Assembly (NCBI RefSeq): GCF_000803315.1
Contig: NZ_JRMH01000001.1
Coordinates: forward strand, 1,240,001-1,304,000
Reading direction: 5' to 3'
Origin: Pectobacterium actinidiae
GTDB taxonomy: Bacteria > Pseudomonadota > Gammaproteobacteria > Enterobacterales > Enterobacteriaceae
DNA length: 64,000 nucleotides
In this document: positions 31,337-40,245 of the stretch, one piece after another
How the letters are laid out: the number at the start of each line of letters is the position of its first letter
Numbering within the stretch: the stretch's first letter is position 1
Program-made: the position numbers and the translations under genes
Notes under the pieces: model-generated
Databases searched by the model: none
Told to the model about the DNA's origin: nothing
Seen by the model: only the letters and a program-made list of their open reading frames with translations

Positions 31337-31690
31337 TTAAGGCTGCTGTGGCGTAATCGCGGTCAGGATGTAGCCGCTCTCATTCTGGATAAAGCTGAAC
31401 GTGACTGGCGTATTGGCCGCTAGTGGCGTGAGTTCGCTACTGGATGGCAGTGTGAAGGCCATCGTCATGGCAGGCCACTTGAGGTCGGCAACCGGCGCGT
31501 GTGAGAGCGTGACACTGTTGGTATTCCACTGCTTAACAATCCCAGTAGTCTGATAAACGGCTGTCGTGGTCGCAGGGGGATTGGTCGGCATCATTGCGTG
31601 ATGCTGGTGGTCGGTTGCCCACGCGGGGACGAGGGAGGAAGAAACAGAAAGAATCAGGCTGCTAATCAGCGCCATATAGGTGATACGCAT
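31337..31690 (-). CDS. cusF: Periplasmic copper-binding protein CusF-like
   Basis: Small periplasmic metallochaperone that delivers Cu+ or Ag+ to CusB. I use the ATG at 31690 (MRITYMALISSLIL), giving 117 residues; a TTG start 33 bases upstream is less likely. Signal peptide of about 24 residues. The mature part starts with a His/Met stretch (DHQHHAMM) and contains the CusF fold motif LKWPAMTMAFTLP, whose Trp and two Met residues are the copper ligands in E. coli CusF. The same motif recurs at the C-terminus of the adjacent CusB. Confidence 0.88.
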   Translation of the reverse strand: MRITYMALISSLILSVSSSLVPAWATDHQHHAMMPTNPPATTTAVYQTTGIVKQWNTNSVTLSHAPVADLKWPAMTMAFTLPSSSELTPLAANTPVTFSFIQNESGYILTAITPQQP

Positions 31691-31764
31691 AAAATAATCC
31701 CAATATAAATAATTGATAAACAAAATGTTGCGCCCGCTGGCGCAGGGGTTATCAATCGCTTGGG

Positions 31765-32217
31765 TTATTCTCTGAATCGACAGAAGCGGATCTCAGCCGG
31801 AGGGCCGACCGCAGGAGGCGAGAGCCAGACATCAGATGCAGGATTAAGGGTGGCAGCGTTATCCGCTAAAACCAGCTCACCGCTGACTGGCAGCGCTAAT
31901 AATGCCAGCGAGCCATTATCCTGCTTCACACTATCCGGCACGCAGTGTTTTTCGCACAGCGGCGTTTGCTGGTCGGCAGCGTAAGCTGCTTTAGCTGAGT
32001 GATGAGCGTGAGATGATAATGGCTGAATGTCAGCCTGTTGCAGATGTGCCTGATGCTGGATAGTGGGAGAGGTCTGGCTGAGTGTCATGTCGCATTGATG
32101 ACCTGCGATAGCCAGTTGTGCATTCAGGAGAAGCCAGCACAGTGCCAATAGCCATCCCCACCTGCCTTTATGGCGCAGATGATGAATGAATAATGGAGAC
32201 CGTGATGATGCGGACAT
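31765..32217 (-). CDS. Small secreted protein of the copper operon (DUF2946-like)
   Basis: A 150-residue protein with an N-terminal membrane or signal segment (about residues 20-39, ending AIAGHQCDM). The mature part has scattered His residues (HQAHLQQ, SSHAHHSAK) and cysteine pairs (CEKHC), plus a C-terminal PPAEIRFCRFRE that I recall from DUF2946 proteins near metal-efflux genes. It may bind metal in the periplasm, but that is inference. It has an AGGAAA ribosome site and is the first gene of the operon; cusF starts 74 bp later. Confidence 0.65.
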   Translation of the reverse strand: MSASSRSPLFIHHLRHKGRWGWLLALCWLLLNAQLAIAGHQCDMTLSQTSPTIQHQAHLQQADIQPLSSHAHHSAKAAYAADQQTPLCEKHCVPDSVKQDNGSLALLALPVSGELVLADNAATLNPASDVWLSPPAVGPPAEIRFCRFRE

Positions 32218-32297
32218 GGCATTTCCTTTTTGGACGTTTTGGCAGTGTATGCGTCTGAACGGGAAGGGGGCAAGCGGGGAATAGCATAGTTTTGTAA

Positions 32298-32321
32298 ATT
32301 GGCAGAAAGTTATCTGCCAAT
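32298..32321. promoter_or_regulatory. Perfect 24-bp palindrome between galM and the copper operon
   Basis: ATTGGCAGA (32298-32306), six bases, and TCTGCCAAT (32313-32321). It lies 81-104 bp before the first gene of the copper operon and 35 bp after galM. It could be an operator for a metal-responsive regulator or the terminator hairpin of gal. The T-run expected for a terminator is poor (TTTAC). Confidence 0.5.
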
Positions 32322-32355
32322 GTTATCAATGAGTTAATTATGTTTTGCTGTTCGG

Positions 32356-33402
32356 TTACTGGATGAGGAACTGGTACGTGGTGTCCGAACGGTAGACTTT
32401 CCCAGGTTTTAGCCAGCAGTCGGGCTGCGGCCAGTGTGGGTGATTTGGGCTGTCCGGCAGGAATTCGCTTTCCAGTGCGACACCGGCATAGTTTTCATAC
32501 TGACCACCATCTCGTGAAGGCGTTCCGGCCAGAAAGTTGCCACTATAGAGCTGTAAAGCGGGGGCGCTGGTGAAGACACTCATCAGCACGCGGCCATCGG
32601 ATGACCATAAATTGGCGGCTGGGCTTTCGCTAGAGCCACAGGTGCGATGCAATAAATAAGCATGATCGTAGCCGCCGACCGCCATTTGATCGCTATCGCG
32701 CAGGAAATCTTCTTCCAGCGTCTTTGGCTGGCGGAAATCCATTCCGGTCGCGTTTACCGGTGTCAGGTCGGCGTTGGGGATCCCTGAACTGTTGACCGGT
32801 AAATAATAGTCGGCAAAAAGTTGCAATTGGTGTTTACGTACGTCAGACAGATCGCCATCAAGGTTGAAATACGCGTGGTTAGTCAGACAAACGGGGCAGG
32901 CTTTTTCTACGGTTGCCTGATACGAGATTTCCAGCGAATTATGTTCGGTCAGCGCGTACGTCACCTGTACGTTAAGGTGGCCTGGATATCCTTGGTCGCC
33001 ATCCGGTGAGTGCAGTTGGTAAGTCACCTGCGCGGCATCCTGACTGACGATCCGCCAGCGGCGGGCATGAAAGCCTTCCGGGCCGCCGTGCAACTGGTGT
33101 TCATTCTGATTTGGAACCAGATGGAACGTTTCGGTTTCTCGACTGAATGTGGCTTTGGCTATGCGGTTGGCATAGCGGCCAATCGATGCGCCGAGATAAG
33201 CGCTTTGTTGCGGATATTGCTCGGGCGAGGCACAGCCTAGCAGGACTTCCCGTACTTCACCCTCAGGTAGCGGGAGTTCACATGAAAGCCAGGTTGCGCC
33301 CCAATCCATCAGACACACGCGCATACCTGCCTGATTCTGCAAGGTCGTTAATTGAAACGGCTGGCCATCTGGTGCCAGCGCGCTAAGACTTTCATTCAAC
33401 AT
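32356..33402 (-). CDS. galM: Galactose mutarotase (aldose 1-epimerase)
   Basis: Interconverts alpha and beta anomers of galactose and other aldoses in the cytoplasm. The start at 33402 (MLNESLSALAPDGQPF) follows AGGAGCAAGTC and gives 348 residues against 346 in E. coli; 18 further upstream residues are not family-like. The catalytic His lies in CLTNHAYFNLDG and the catalytic Glu in GVALESEFLPDSPNHPHWP. It sits directly after galE, with no galT or galK between, so its operon is reduced compared with galETKM of E. coli. Confidence 0.95.
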   Translation of the reverse strand: MLNESLSALAPDGQPFQLTTLQNQAGMRVCLMDWGATWLSCELPLPEGEVREVLLGCASPEQYPQQSAYLGASIGRYANRIAKATFSRETETFHLVPNQNEHQLHGGPEGFHARRWRIVSQDAAQVTYQLHSPDGDQGYPGHLNVQVTYALTEHNSLEISYQATVEKACPVCLTNHAYFNLDGDLSDVRKHQLQLFADYYLPVNSSGIPNADLTPVNATGMDFRQPKTLEEDFLRDSDQMAVGGYDHAYLLHRTCGSSESPAANLWSSDGRVLMSVFTSAPALQLYSGNFLAGTPSRDGGQYENYAGVALESEFLPDSPNHPHWPQPDCWLKPGKVYRSDTTYQFLIQ

Positions 33403-33527
33403 GACTTGCTCCTGTAGAGGCTCGACGAGATAGAGAAGGTTGGCCGATGTAGGCAAATAGGGGAAGGTTGCAGAAATCAGCTCTGCTTATCTTCCCCTAA
33501 TCCGTCACTCGGTGTAAAAAAGCGCCG

Positions 33528-34547
33528 TCACGCTTCGTCGTACCCATTGGGGTGGTTGGATTGCCAGCGCCAGGTGTCCTGTGCCATTTCTTGCAGTGAG
33601 CGTGTGACTCGCCAGTTAAGATCTCTCGCTGCACGCTCGGCATCTGCCCAATAAGCAGGCAGATCGCCCTGACGGCGCGGGGCAAAATGGTAAGCCAGTG
33701 GCTTGCCACAGGCCTGACTAAAAGCTTCGACGACCTGTAATACACTGTAGCCTACGCCTGCGCCCAGATTGTAAATATGCACGCCAGCACGATTTTGCAG
33801 CGTGTTCATGGCGGCGATATGACCGTCAGCCAGATCGACGACGTGGATGTAGTCTCGTACGCCAGTCCCATCAGCGGTAGGGTAGTCATTACCGAAGATC
33901 GCCAGTGAGTCGCGACGGCCTACCGCCACCTGAGCAATGTAAGGCATCAGATTATTGGGTACACCTTGCGGATCTTCGCCCATCTCACCCGATGGGTGGG
34001 CACCAACTGGGTTGAAATACCGCAACAGCGTAATACTCCATTCCGGTTCCGCATGCTGTAAATCTTGCAGGATTTGCTCGACCATCAGCTTGCTGCGGCC
34101 ATAAGGGCTGGCAGGGTGCCCTGTGGGGAAACTTTCCTGATAAGGGGTGTGAGGTTGATCGCCATAGACGGTGGCAGATGAGCTAAAAATCAGGTTTTTC
34201 ACGCCAGCTTTCTTCATCGCCTCTACCAGTACGAGCGTACCGTAGACGTTATTGTCATAGTAACTCAGTGGTTCACGCACCGATTCACCCACGGCTTTTA
34301 AGCCAGCAAAGTGGATGACGGAATCAATGGAATGTGTAGCGAAAATGTCTTCCAGCAGCGCGCTATCGCGAATATCGCCCTGATAAAAGACGGGTGCCTT
34401 ATCGGTTAAGCGTGTAATAGTTTTAACGACGCTAGCCTTGCTGTTGCATAAGTTATCGAGAATAACGGGAGTGTGCCCGGCAGCCAGTAATTGTACGCAA
34501 GTATGGCTTCCTATGTAACCGCTACCACCTGTAACAAGAACGTTCAT
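33528..34547 (-). CDS. galE: UDP-glucose 4-epimerase
   Basis: NAD-dependent short-chain dehydrogenase that interconverts UDP-galactose and UDP-glucose; it supplies UDP-galactose for surface polysaccharides and is part of the Leloir pathway. The start at 34547 (MNVLVTGGSGYIGSHTCVQLL) follows AGAGGTC; it gives 339 residues against 338 in E. coli. The NAD motif GGSGYIG is at residues 7-13; the catalytic Ser is in FSSSATVYGD and the Tyr-Lys pair in SPYGRSKLM. galM follows 125 bp downstream. Confidence 0.96.
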   Translation of the reverse strand: MNVLVTGGSGYIGSHTCVQLLAAGHTPVILDNLCNSKASVVKTITRLTDKAPVFYQGDIRDSALLEDIFATHSIDSVIHFAGLKAVGESVREPLSYYDNNVYGTLVLVEAMKKAGVKNLIFSSSATVYGDQPHTPYQESFPTGHPASPYGRSKLMVEQILQDLQHAEPEWSITLLRYFNPVGAHPSGEMGEDPQGVPNNLMPYIAQVAVGRRDSLAIFGNDYPTADGTGVRDYIHVVDLADGHIAAMNTLQNRAGVHIYNLGAGVGYSVLQVVEAFSQACGKPLAYHFAPRRQGDLPAYWADAERAARDLNWRVTRSLQEMAQDTWRWQSNHPNGYDEA

Positions 34548-34714
34548 AATGACCTCTATTATCGCAATACTGCAAAATAACATGGCTAGATGCTGAAAAA
34601 GGTGATCTACAGCGAGAATTTGCCTCTGTTATCGATGGTTTCTCTACGAATAAACTGAGTGAAGCATAGGCTACAGTGTAAATGAGCCTGGCTTTCTACC
34701 CTACATTTTATTTT

Positions 34715-34730
34715 GTGGTAGCGTTATCAT
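34715..34730. promoter_or_regulatory. Candidate GalR/GalS operator upstream of galE
   Basis: GTGGTAGCGTTATCAT has the central CG and 13 of 16 positions of the GalR/GalS pattern. It begins GTGGTAGCG, as I recall for the internal gal operator of E. coli. It lies about 170 bp upstream of galE and just after the modF stop. Confidence 0.45.
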
Positions 34731-34745
34731 CCCTGTTTTTAGGCG

Positions 34746-36221
34746 TTATTTACATAACACCTCAATCTGGTAGCGATAGATGTCGTTGTGGGGGACGAAA
34801 GTGAGTCGATGCGTAATGCACTCGGGCGCATCCTCCGCGTGGTGAGAGACAAACAGTAGTTGCGTTTCGCCCTCGCCAATTAAGATATCCAGCCAGCGGC
34901 GCACCAGTTGGCGATTGAGCGGATCAAGCCCCTGTAGCGGTTCATCAAGAATGAGCAGGGCGGGGTGTTTGACTAACGCGCGGGCAATCAGCGTCAGACG
35001 CTGTTGGCCCCAGGAGAGCGACTGAAATGGCGTATCGGCGATAGCGCCATTGAGCCCGAGCAGAGTGAGCCACTGTTCTGTCAGGTGGCGATGACGGTCG
35101 GAAACGGCCTGATAGATCCCGATAGAGTCAAAAAAGCCTGACAGGATAACGTTGCGCACGCTGGTGCTAACGCGGTAATCCAGATGGAAGCTGCTGCTGA
35201 CGTAACCGATGTGGCGCTTGATGTCCCAAATGGTTTCACCGCTGCCGCGCTTACGACCAAACAACGTGAGATCGTTACTGTAGCCTTGCGGATGATCGCC
35301 GGTAATCAGGCTGAGCAGTGTCGATTTGCCCGCGCCATTTGGCCCGACGATCTGCCAATGCTGACCGGGCAACACTTCCCACGTCAGCTCGTGCAGAATA
35401 GGGCGATCGTTGTACTGCACCACGCCGTTACGCAGCCTAATGCGCGCCTCGTTAGCTGGCAGCGTCATGTAGCGCTGCGGATCTTCCGGTTCTGGCAACG
35501 AACTCCCCGACAGTTTTTCGCTAAACGCGAGCTGGGCCACCAGCGCTTCAGAGAGGATCGTTTCACGCTCGCCGATGCGGGTCAGCGTACAGTCTGCCAG
35601 TACACCGACATGGTTGATAAAGTCAGGGATGTCGTCAAAGCGGTTCAGAATAAGCACCAGCGTATAACCGGTGTCTGCCAGTTTCCTCAGTTCATCGGCA
35701 AGCTGCTGGCGGGAGGCAACGTCCAACCCATCGAAAGGCTCGTCGAGAATCAGCAGGTCGGGCTGGGGCATCAGCGCCTGACACAGCATCGCTTTGCGTG
35801 TTTCCCCCGTAGAGAGGTACTTGAAGCGACGCTCCAGTAAATGCGCAATACCAAACTGGTGTGCCAACTGTTGGCAACGCGCGGCATCGTTGAGGCTATC
35901 CTGAATCACTTCTGCCGTGGTGCGGCCAGTGTCGTCTTCACCTTCGCTCAGTAGGTCGGTGTTATTGCGTTGCCACTCGTCGGAAACCAGTTTTTGTAAT
36001 TGTTCAAATGACAGGCGAACGGGGCGTTGGAATCCTGTTGTTCGTTCACCACTCAATAGCGGCAGTTCGCCGGATAGCGATCGCGCCAGTGCAGATTTAC
36101 CACTTCCGTTGGCTCCGACAAAGGCCCAGCACTGGTTTTTTTCGAGCGTCAGTTCGTCCAGACGCAACATGCGGGTGTCGCTGAGACGAAACAATCCCTG
36201 AGTGATTTTTAACAATGACAT
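34746..36221 (-). CDS. modF: Molybdate-region ABC ATPase ModF
   Basis: Cytoplasmic protein with two ABC ATPase domains and no membrane part. In E. coli it is encoded with modE and was once called a photorepair protein; its function is not settled. It has 491 residues. Domain 1 has the Walker A GANGSGKSALA (about residue 36) and a Walker B LLILDEPFDGLD; domain 2 has GPNGAGKSTLLSLITGDHP and ILDEPLQGLDPLNRQ. The signature regions are degenerate (YLSTGETRK, SLSWGQQRL). It follows modE by 40 bp on the same strand. Confidence 0.93.
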   Translation of the reverse strand: MSLLKITQGLFRLSDTRMLRLDELTLEKNQCWAFVGANGSGKSALARSLSGELPLLSGERTTGFQRPVRLSFEQLQKLVSDEWQRNNTDLLSEGEDDTGRTTAEVIQDSLNDAARCQQLAHQFGIAHLLERRFKYLSTGETRKAMLCQALMPQPDLLILDEPFDGLDVASRQQLADELRKLADTGYTLVLILNRFDDIPDFINHVGVLADCTLTRIGERETILSEALVAQLAFSEKLSGSSLPEPEDPQRYMTLPANEARIRLRNGVVQYNDRPILHELTWEVLPGQHWQIVGPNGAGKSTLLSLITGDHPQGYSNDLTLFGRKRGSGETIWDIKRHIGYVSSSFHLDYRVSTSVRNVILSGFFDSIGIYQAVSDRHRHLTEQWLTLLGLNGAIADTPFQSLSWGQQRLTLIARALVKHPALLILDEPLQGLDPLNRQLVRRWLDILIGEGETQLLFVSHHAEDAPECITHRLTFVPHNDIYRYQIEVLCK

Positions 36222-36261
36222 CTTTTATCCTTCGTCAGATGGCGATAGCGCTAAAGCGGAA

Positions 36262-37053
36262 TTAACAAAGCGTGGCGATGATGACCCGGTCGGCATTGAA
36301 GCAGGCCTTCACGTCCATTCCCTGTTGCAGCTTTTGCTGCTCAAGCAAGGCATTCGGCACCATGGCACACAGGGTTTCCCCCCCGGTTAGCGTAATCAGA
36401 ATTTCGCTGTTTTCTACACCGTGCTGGATTGCCTGAATTTGCCCAGGCAAGACGTTATCAGCGGCAGGCGCGGCGGATGTAGCGGCGTACACGTCGATCC
36501 ACGGCGCTTTAATCAGTGCCAGCACCTCTTTTCCTTTCTGTAATTGCAGGCGCTCGGCGCTTTGTTGCGTAATCAGGGCGCTGATCGTTGTTTTACCATC
36601 GGCGAGTAAAATATCCAGATGTTGTTGCACCTGTTCTTCGCCGCGTGCGAGCACGGTTCCAAAAAACTGATTACGTGCGCTGGTTTGCAACGAGAAACGC
36701 GCGATGGCTGCCAGCAGGCTATCTAACGGCAGACCGTCTTCCTGTAAGACATCAAAGGCTTTTTGCTGAATCTGTGCGAGTAAATCGTACAGTTGGAGAA
36801 GACGTTCGCCGTAGCGGGTGAGCTGAGCACCGCCGCCGCCTTTTCCGCCGGTCATGCGCTCGACGATGATCTGTTCGGCTAGCTGGTTCATCTCATTGAT
36901 GGCATCCCAGGCGCTTTTATAGCTAATCCCCGCCAGTTTGGCCCCCTGGCTGATTGAACCGGTATGACGAATTTGCTTGAGCAATTCAATACGCCGCGGG
37001 TCGGCGAATAAACGCTGTTGGAGTTTCAGGGTGAGGAGAATTTCAGCCTGCAT
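36262..37053 (-). CDS. modE: Molybdate-responsive transcription regulator ModE
   Basis: Dimeric regulator that binds molybdate and then DNA: it represses modABC and activates genes of molybdoenzymes. The start at 37053 (MQAEILLTLKLQQRLFADPRR) gives 263 residues against 262 in E. coli. The winged helix-turn-helix occupies residues 1-120 (SISQGAKLAGISYKSAWDAIN, then TGGKGGGGAQLTRYG). Two molybdate-binding Mop domains follow, entered by LQTSARNQFFG. It is divergent from acrZ and modABC. ModE-like boxes are seen before modA and before fdnG. Confidence 0.96.
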   Translation of the reverse strand: MQAEILLTLKLQQRLFADPRRIELLKQIRHTGSISQGAKLAGISYKSAWDAINEMNQLAEQIIVERMTGGKGGGGAQLTRYGERLLQLYDLLAQIQQKAFDVLQEDGLPLDSLLAAIARFSLQTSARNQFFGTVLARGEEQVQQHLDILLADGKTTISALITQQSAERLQLQKGKEVLALIKAPWIDVYAATSAAPAADNVLPGQIQAIQHGVENSEILITLTGGETLCAMVPNALLEQQKLQQGMDVKACFNADRVIIATLC

Positions 37054-37249
37054 AGTGAGGGCACCATCGGTGAGTTTACTTCTCTGTATTGTCGCTATTT
37101 TCTTCATCAGGGGCAAATCGCACAAATAGACGCACTATTTTTTATTACTACGATAGACTACGTGGCAATTACGACGATCTCGGCTTACAGTGAAATAGCG
37201 CATTCGGCTGGCTAAAGTAGCGGTAACCGTTGCAATAAGTGAGGTAAGC

Positions 37250-37405
37250 ATGTTGGAGTTGTTGAAGAGCCTGCTGTTTGCAGTTGCCATGGTTCCTGTG
37301 ATGATGGTGGTTATCATGGGGGCGATTTATTGCCTGGGTGAAGTGTTTAACGTGTTGTCTCGCATTGGTCATTCTGACGGTCAGCGCGCTAAGAATCAGC
37401 ACTGA
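37250..37405 (+). CDS. acrZ: AcrZ, small membrane partner of the AcrB drug pump
   Basis: A 51-residue single-helix inner-membrane protein that binds AcrB and tunes drug export. The sequence starts [20 protein letters not shown] and continues with [15 protein letters not shown], closely matching the 49-residue E. coli AcrZ. A GAGG ribosome site lies 7 bases before the ATG. It sits between modE and modA, as in E. coli, and is followed by its own terminator. Confidence 0.93.
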   Translation: MLELLKSLLFAVAMVPVMMVVIMGAIYCLGEVFNVLSRIGHSDGQRAKNQH

Positions 37406-37426
37406 TTCACAATCCTTTTCTATTTT

Positions 37427-37458
37427 ATGTCCGGCTTCTGGCCGGACATTTCTTTTTC
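37427..37458 (+). terminator. Terminator of acrZ
   Basis: ATGTCCGGC (37427-37435), loop TTCTG, GCCGGACAT (37441-37449), then TTCTTTTTC. A strong factor-independent terminator. Confidence 0.9.
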
Positions 37459-37506
37459 TACCTCTCCACATATACCTCTTTAAAGCACATGACACTGCTT
37501 CATTAT

Positions 37507-37532
37507 TCGTTATATCATTATTTACACAACGA
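37507..37532 (+). promoter_or_regulatory. ModE box upstream of modA
   Basis: TCGTTATAT (37507-37515) and ACACAACGA (37524-37532) form an imperfect palindrome of the ModE type (TCGTTATATA-N6-TATATAACGA). It lies 20-45 bp before the modA start, a position for repression of modABC when molybdate is plentiful, as known in E. coli. Confidence 0.75.
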
Positions 37533-37551
37533 TAATTGTCAGGAGACAAGA

Positions 37552-38322
37552 ATGAAGCAGCAATGGTTAAAATGGTTTGCCGCACTAACCCTCAGTGCAG
37601 GAATGGCATTGCCCGCTGTAGCAGAAGATAAAGTCACGGTGTTCGCCGCGGCATCACTGACCAATGCGTTGCAGGAAATCGCTACGCAATATCAGAAAGA
37701 TAAAAACGTTGCTGTCGTCGCGTCTTATGCATCCTCCTCAACGCTGGCTCGCCAGATTGAACAAGGTGCGCCTGCCGATCTGTTCATCTCCGCTGACCAA
37801 CAGTGGATGGACTACGCGCAGGATAAAAATCTGATGGATACTGCGACGCGTCACACGCTGCTGGGCAATGAGCTGGTGGTGATTGCACCGAAGGCGAGTG
37901 CGCAGAAAGAAATTAAAATTGACGATAAAACTGACTGGAAAAGCCTGCTGAAAGACGGACGTCTGGCCGTTGGTGACCCAGATCATGTGCCTGCTGGGAT
38001 CTATGCCAAGGAAGCGTTGCAGAACCTGAAAGCCTGGGATGAACTTTCCCCGCTGATGGCGCGCGCCAACAACGTCCGTGCAGCAATGGCGCTGGTGGAA
38101 CGTGAAGAAGCCCCGCTGGGCATCGTCTACGGTTCTGATGCGGTTGCCAGCGACAAAGTTAAGGTTATCGGTACATTCCCAGCGACGAGCCACAAGCCTG
38201 TCGAATATCCGATGGCGATAGTAAAAGAGCATAAAAACACTGCGGTTACCGGTTTTTATGACTATCTGAAAACGCCGGAAGCCGCAGCGGTATTTAAACG
38301 TTATGGCTTCGCGCCGCGTTAA
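37552..38322 (+). CDS. modA: Molybdate-binding periplasmic protein ModA
   Basis: Substrate-binding protein of the ModABC importer. The start at 37552 follows CAGGAGACAAGA and gives 256 residues (257 in E. coli). Signal peptide residues 1-24 (ends AVA before EDKVTVFAA). The oxyanion-binding residues lie in FAAASLTNAL, YASSSTLARQ and the region VGDPDHVPAGIYAKEAL. modB starts two bases after its stop. Confidence 0.96.
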   Translation: MKQQWLKWFAALTLSAGMALPAVAEDKVTVFAAASLTNALQEIATQYQKDKNVAVVASYASSSTLARQIEQGAPADLFISADQQWMDYAQDKNLMDTATRHTLLGNELVVIAPKASAQKEIKIDDKTDWKSLLKDGRLAVGDPDHVPAGIYAKEALQNLKAWDELSPLMARANNVRAAMALVEREEAPLGIVYGSDAVASDKVKVIGTFPATSHKPVEYPMAIVKEHKNTAVTGFYDYLKTPEAAAVFKRYGFAPR

Positions 38323-38324
38323 TC

Positions 38325-39011
38325 ATGCTGAGTGATTACGAATGGCAGGCGGTTGAGCTGAGCCTCAAAGTTTCTGTTGTGGCTGTGGCATGCAGCTTGC
38401 CGTTTGGGGTACTGATGGCGTGGATTTTGGTGCGCTGTCGGTTCCCCGGCAAATCACTGCTGGATAGCATTATCCATTTACCACTGGTGTTGCCGCCAGT
38501 GGTCATTGGTTATCTGCTGCTCGTGGCGATGGGAAGGCGCGGCATAATCGGCTCCTGGCTCTATGACTGGTTCGGCTTCAGCTTCAGTTTTAGCTGGCGC
38601 GGCGCCGCATTAGCGTCGGCGATTGTTGCGTTTCCGCTGATGGTTCGGGCAATCCGTCTTTCGCTTGATGCTGTCGATACGCATCTGGAACAGGCCGCCC
38701 GGACATTAGGTGCCTCGCCCTGGCGCGTGTTTTTTACCATCACGCTACCTCTCTCTTTTCCTGGGATTGTTGTTGGAACCGTATTGGCGTTTGCCCGTTC
38801 GCTTGGCGAATTTGGCGCGACCATTACGTTTGTTTCTAATATTCCTGGCGAAACCCGCACCATTCCACTGGCGATGTATACCCTGATTGAAACGCCCGGC
38901 GCAGAGGCTGATGCGGCAAGGCTGTGTATTATTGCCATCGTCTTGTCGCTGGCTGCGCTGTTAGCATCGGAATGGCTAACAAACTGGAGCCGTAAGCGGT
39001 TGGGGGGATAA
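38325..39011 (+). CDS. modB: Molybdate ABC transporter permease ModB
   Basis: Inner-membrane channel subunit of the molybdate importer. It has 228 residues and five predicted helices. The ABC-permease coupling loop is visible as [21 protein letters not shown] (about residues 122-142). It starts two bases after modA and its TAA stop overlaps the modC ATG by one base, so translation is coupled. Confidence 0.96.
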   Translation: MLSDYEWQAVELSLKVSVVAVACSLPFGVLMAWILVRCRFPGKSLLDSIIHLPLVLPPVVIGYLLLVAMGRRGIIGSWLYDWFGFSFSFSWRGAALASAIVAFPLMVRAIRLSLDAVDTHLEQAARTLGASPWRVFFTITLPLSFPGIVVGTVLAFARSLGEFGATITFVSNIPGETRTIPLAMYTLIETPGAEADAARLCIIAIVLSLAALLASEWLTNWSRKRLGG

Positions 39012-40069
39012 TGCTGCAACTCGATTTTCATCAACAGCTAGGTAGCCTCGAACTTCGCGTTCAGTCTGAACTGCCTGCGAAGGGGATTACCGCTATTTTC
39101 GGCGTATCTGGGGCAGGGAAAACCTCTCTGATCAACGCTGTTGTTGGCCTGACCCGGCCAGATGGCGGGCGGATTGTGCTCAATAATCATGTGCTGGTGG
39201 ATACGCAGCAGCGTATTTTTCTTCCGCCAGAAAAGCGGCGAATCGGCTATGTGTTTCAGGATGCTCGCCTGTTTCCGCACTATCGCGTGCGCGGCAATCT
39301 ACGCTACGGTATGGCTGAAACAATGGCATCGCAGTTCGATGATATCGTCAGCTTACTGGGTATCGAGCCGCTGCTGAATCGCTATCCACGGACGCTGTCC
39401 GGTGGAGAGAAACAGCGTGTCGCGATTGGTCGGGCATTGCTGACCGCACCGGAATTGCTGCTCATGGATGAACCGCTGGCGTCGCTGGATTTACCCAGAA
39501 AGCGCGAGCTGTTGCCATATTTGGAACGTCTGGCGAAAGAGGTCAATATTCCTATCCTGTATGTCAGCCACAGTCTGGAAGAGATTGTTCGGTTAGCCGA
39601 TCGTGTCGTGGTGCTCGATAAAGGCAAAGTGAAAGCGCAGGGGCTATTGGAAGAGGTGTGGGCTAGCAGCACGCTACGTCCGTGGTTACCAAAAGAAGAA
39701 CAGAGCACGATTCTGAGCGCGCGCGTGTTGGCTCAGCATGAGCATTACGCGATGACGGCGCTGGCATTAGGTGACCAGCAGGTGTGGGTTGGAAAAGTCG
39801 AACTTCCTCAAGATGCCACATTGCGCATTCGCGTGAATGCCGCCGATGTTTCTCTGGTGTTACAGCCGCCGGAAAAAAGCAGTATCCGTAATGTGCTCTG
39901 TGCCAGCGTGGTGGAGTGCATTGATGTCGATGGACAGGTTGAAGTGAAACTGGCGGTTGGTCAGCAGACGTTATGGTCCCGGATTACTCCGTGGGCACGT
40001 GACGATCTTATACTTCATCCTGGGCAAACGATCTACGCGCAGATCAAGAGCGTGTCGATCACGGCGTAA
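39011..40069 (+). CDS. modC: Molybdate ABC transporter ATPase ModC
   Basis: ATP-hydrolysing subunit of the molybdate importer. It has 352 residues. Walker [10 protein letters not shown] is near residue 31, the signature [15 protein letters not shown] near residue 127 and Walker [13 protein letters not shown] near residue 150; the C-terminal part (about 285-350) is a Mop domain that senses molybdate. It ends the modABC operon; a hairpin without T-run follows at 40077-40109. Confidence 0.96.
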   Translation: MLQLDFHQQLGSLELRVQSELPAKGITAIFGVSGAGKTSLINAVVGLTRPDGGRIVLNNHVLVDTQQRIFLPPEKRRIGYVFQDARLFPHYRVRGNLRYGMAETMASQFDDIVSLLGIEPLLNRYPRTLSGGEKQRVAIGRALLTAPELLLMDEPLASLDLPRKRELLPYLERLAKEVNIPILYVSHSLEEIVRLADRVVVLDKGKVKAQGLLEEVWASSTLRPWLPKEEQSTILSARVLAQHEHYAMTALALGDQQVWVGKVELPQDATLRIRVNAADVSLVLQPPEKSSIRNVLCASVVECIDVDGQVEVKLAVGQQTLWSRITPWARDDLILHPGQTIYAQIKSVSITA

Positions 40070-40076
40070 GCACAGG

Positions 40077-40109
40077 CCGAGCGATGGAACAGTCGTTCAT
40101 ATCGCTCGG
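40077..40109 (+). terminator. Hairpin after modC
   Basis: CCGAGCGAT (40077-40085) pairs exactly with ATCGCTCGG (40101-40109) across a 15-nt loop. The following sequence (TCTATCTCG) is only moderately T-rich, so this may be a weak or Rho-assisted terminator. Confidence 0.45.
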
Positions 40110-40245
40110 TCTATCTCGTGAATCAGTCGATATTCTGTGACTAAGATAACAAAATGAGTATTGAGAGTGATTTTCAATTCGTTTTTTCTACCGCGTGAAC
40201 AAGGTAGTCAGATAAATTATCCCCGCATTATTATTTTTTCATCAT

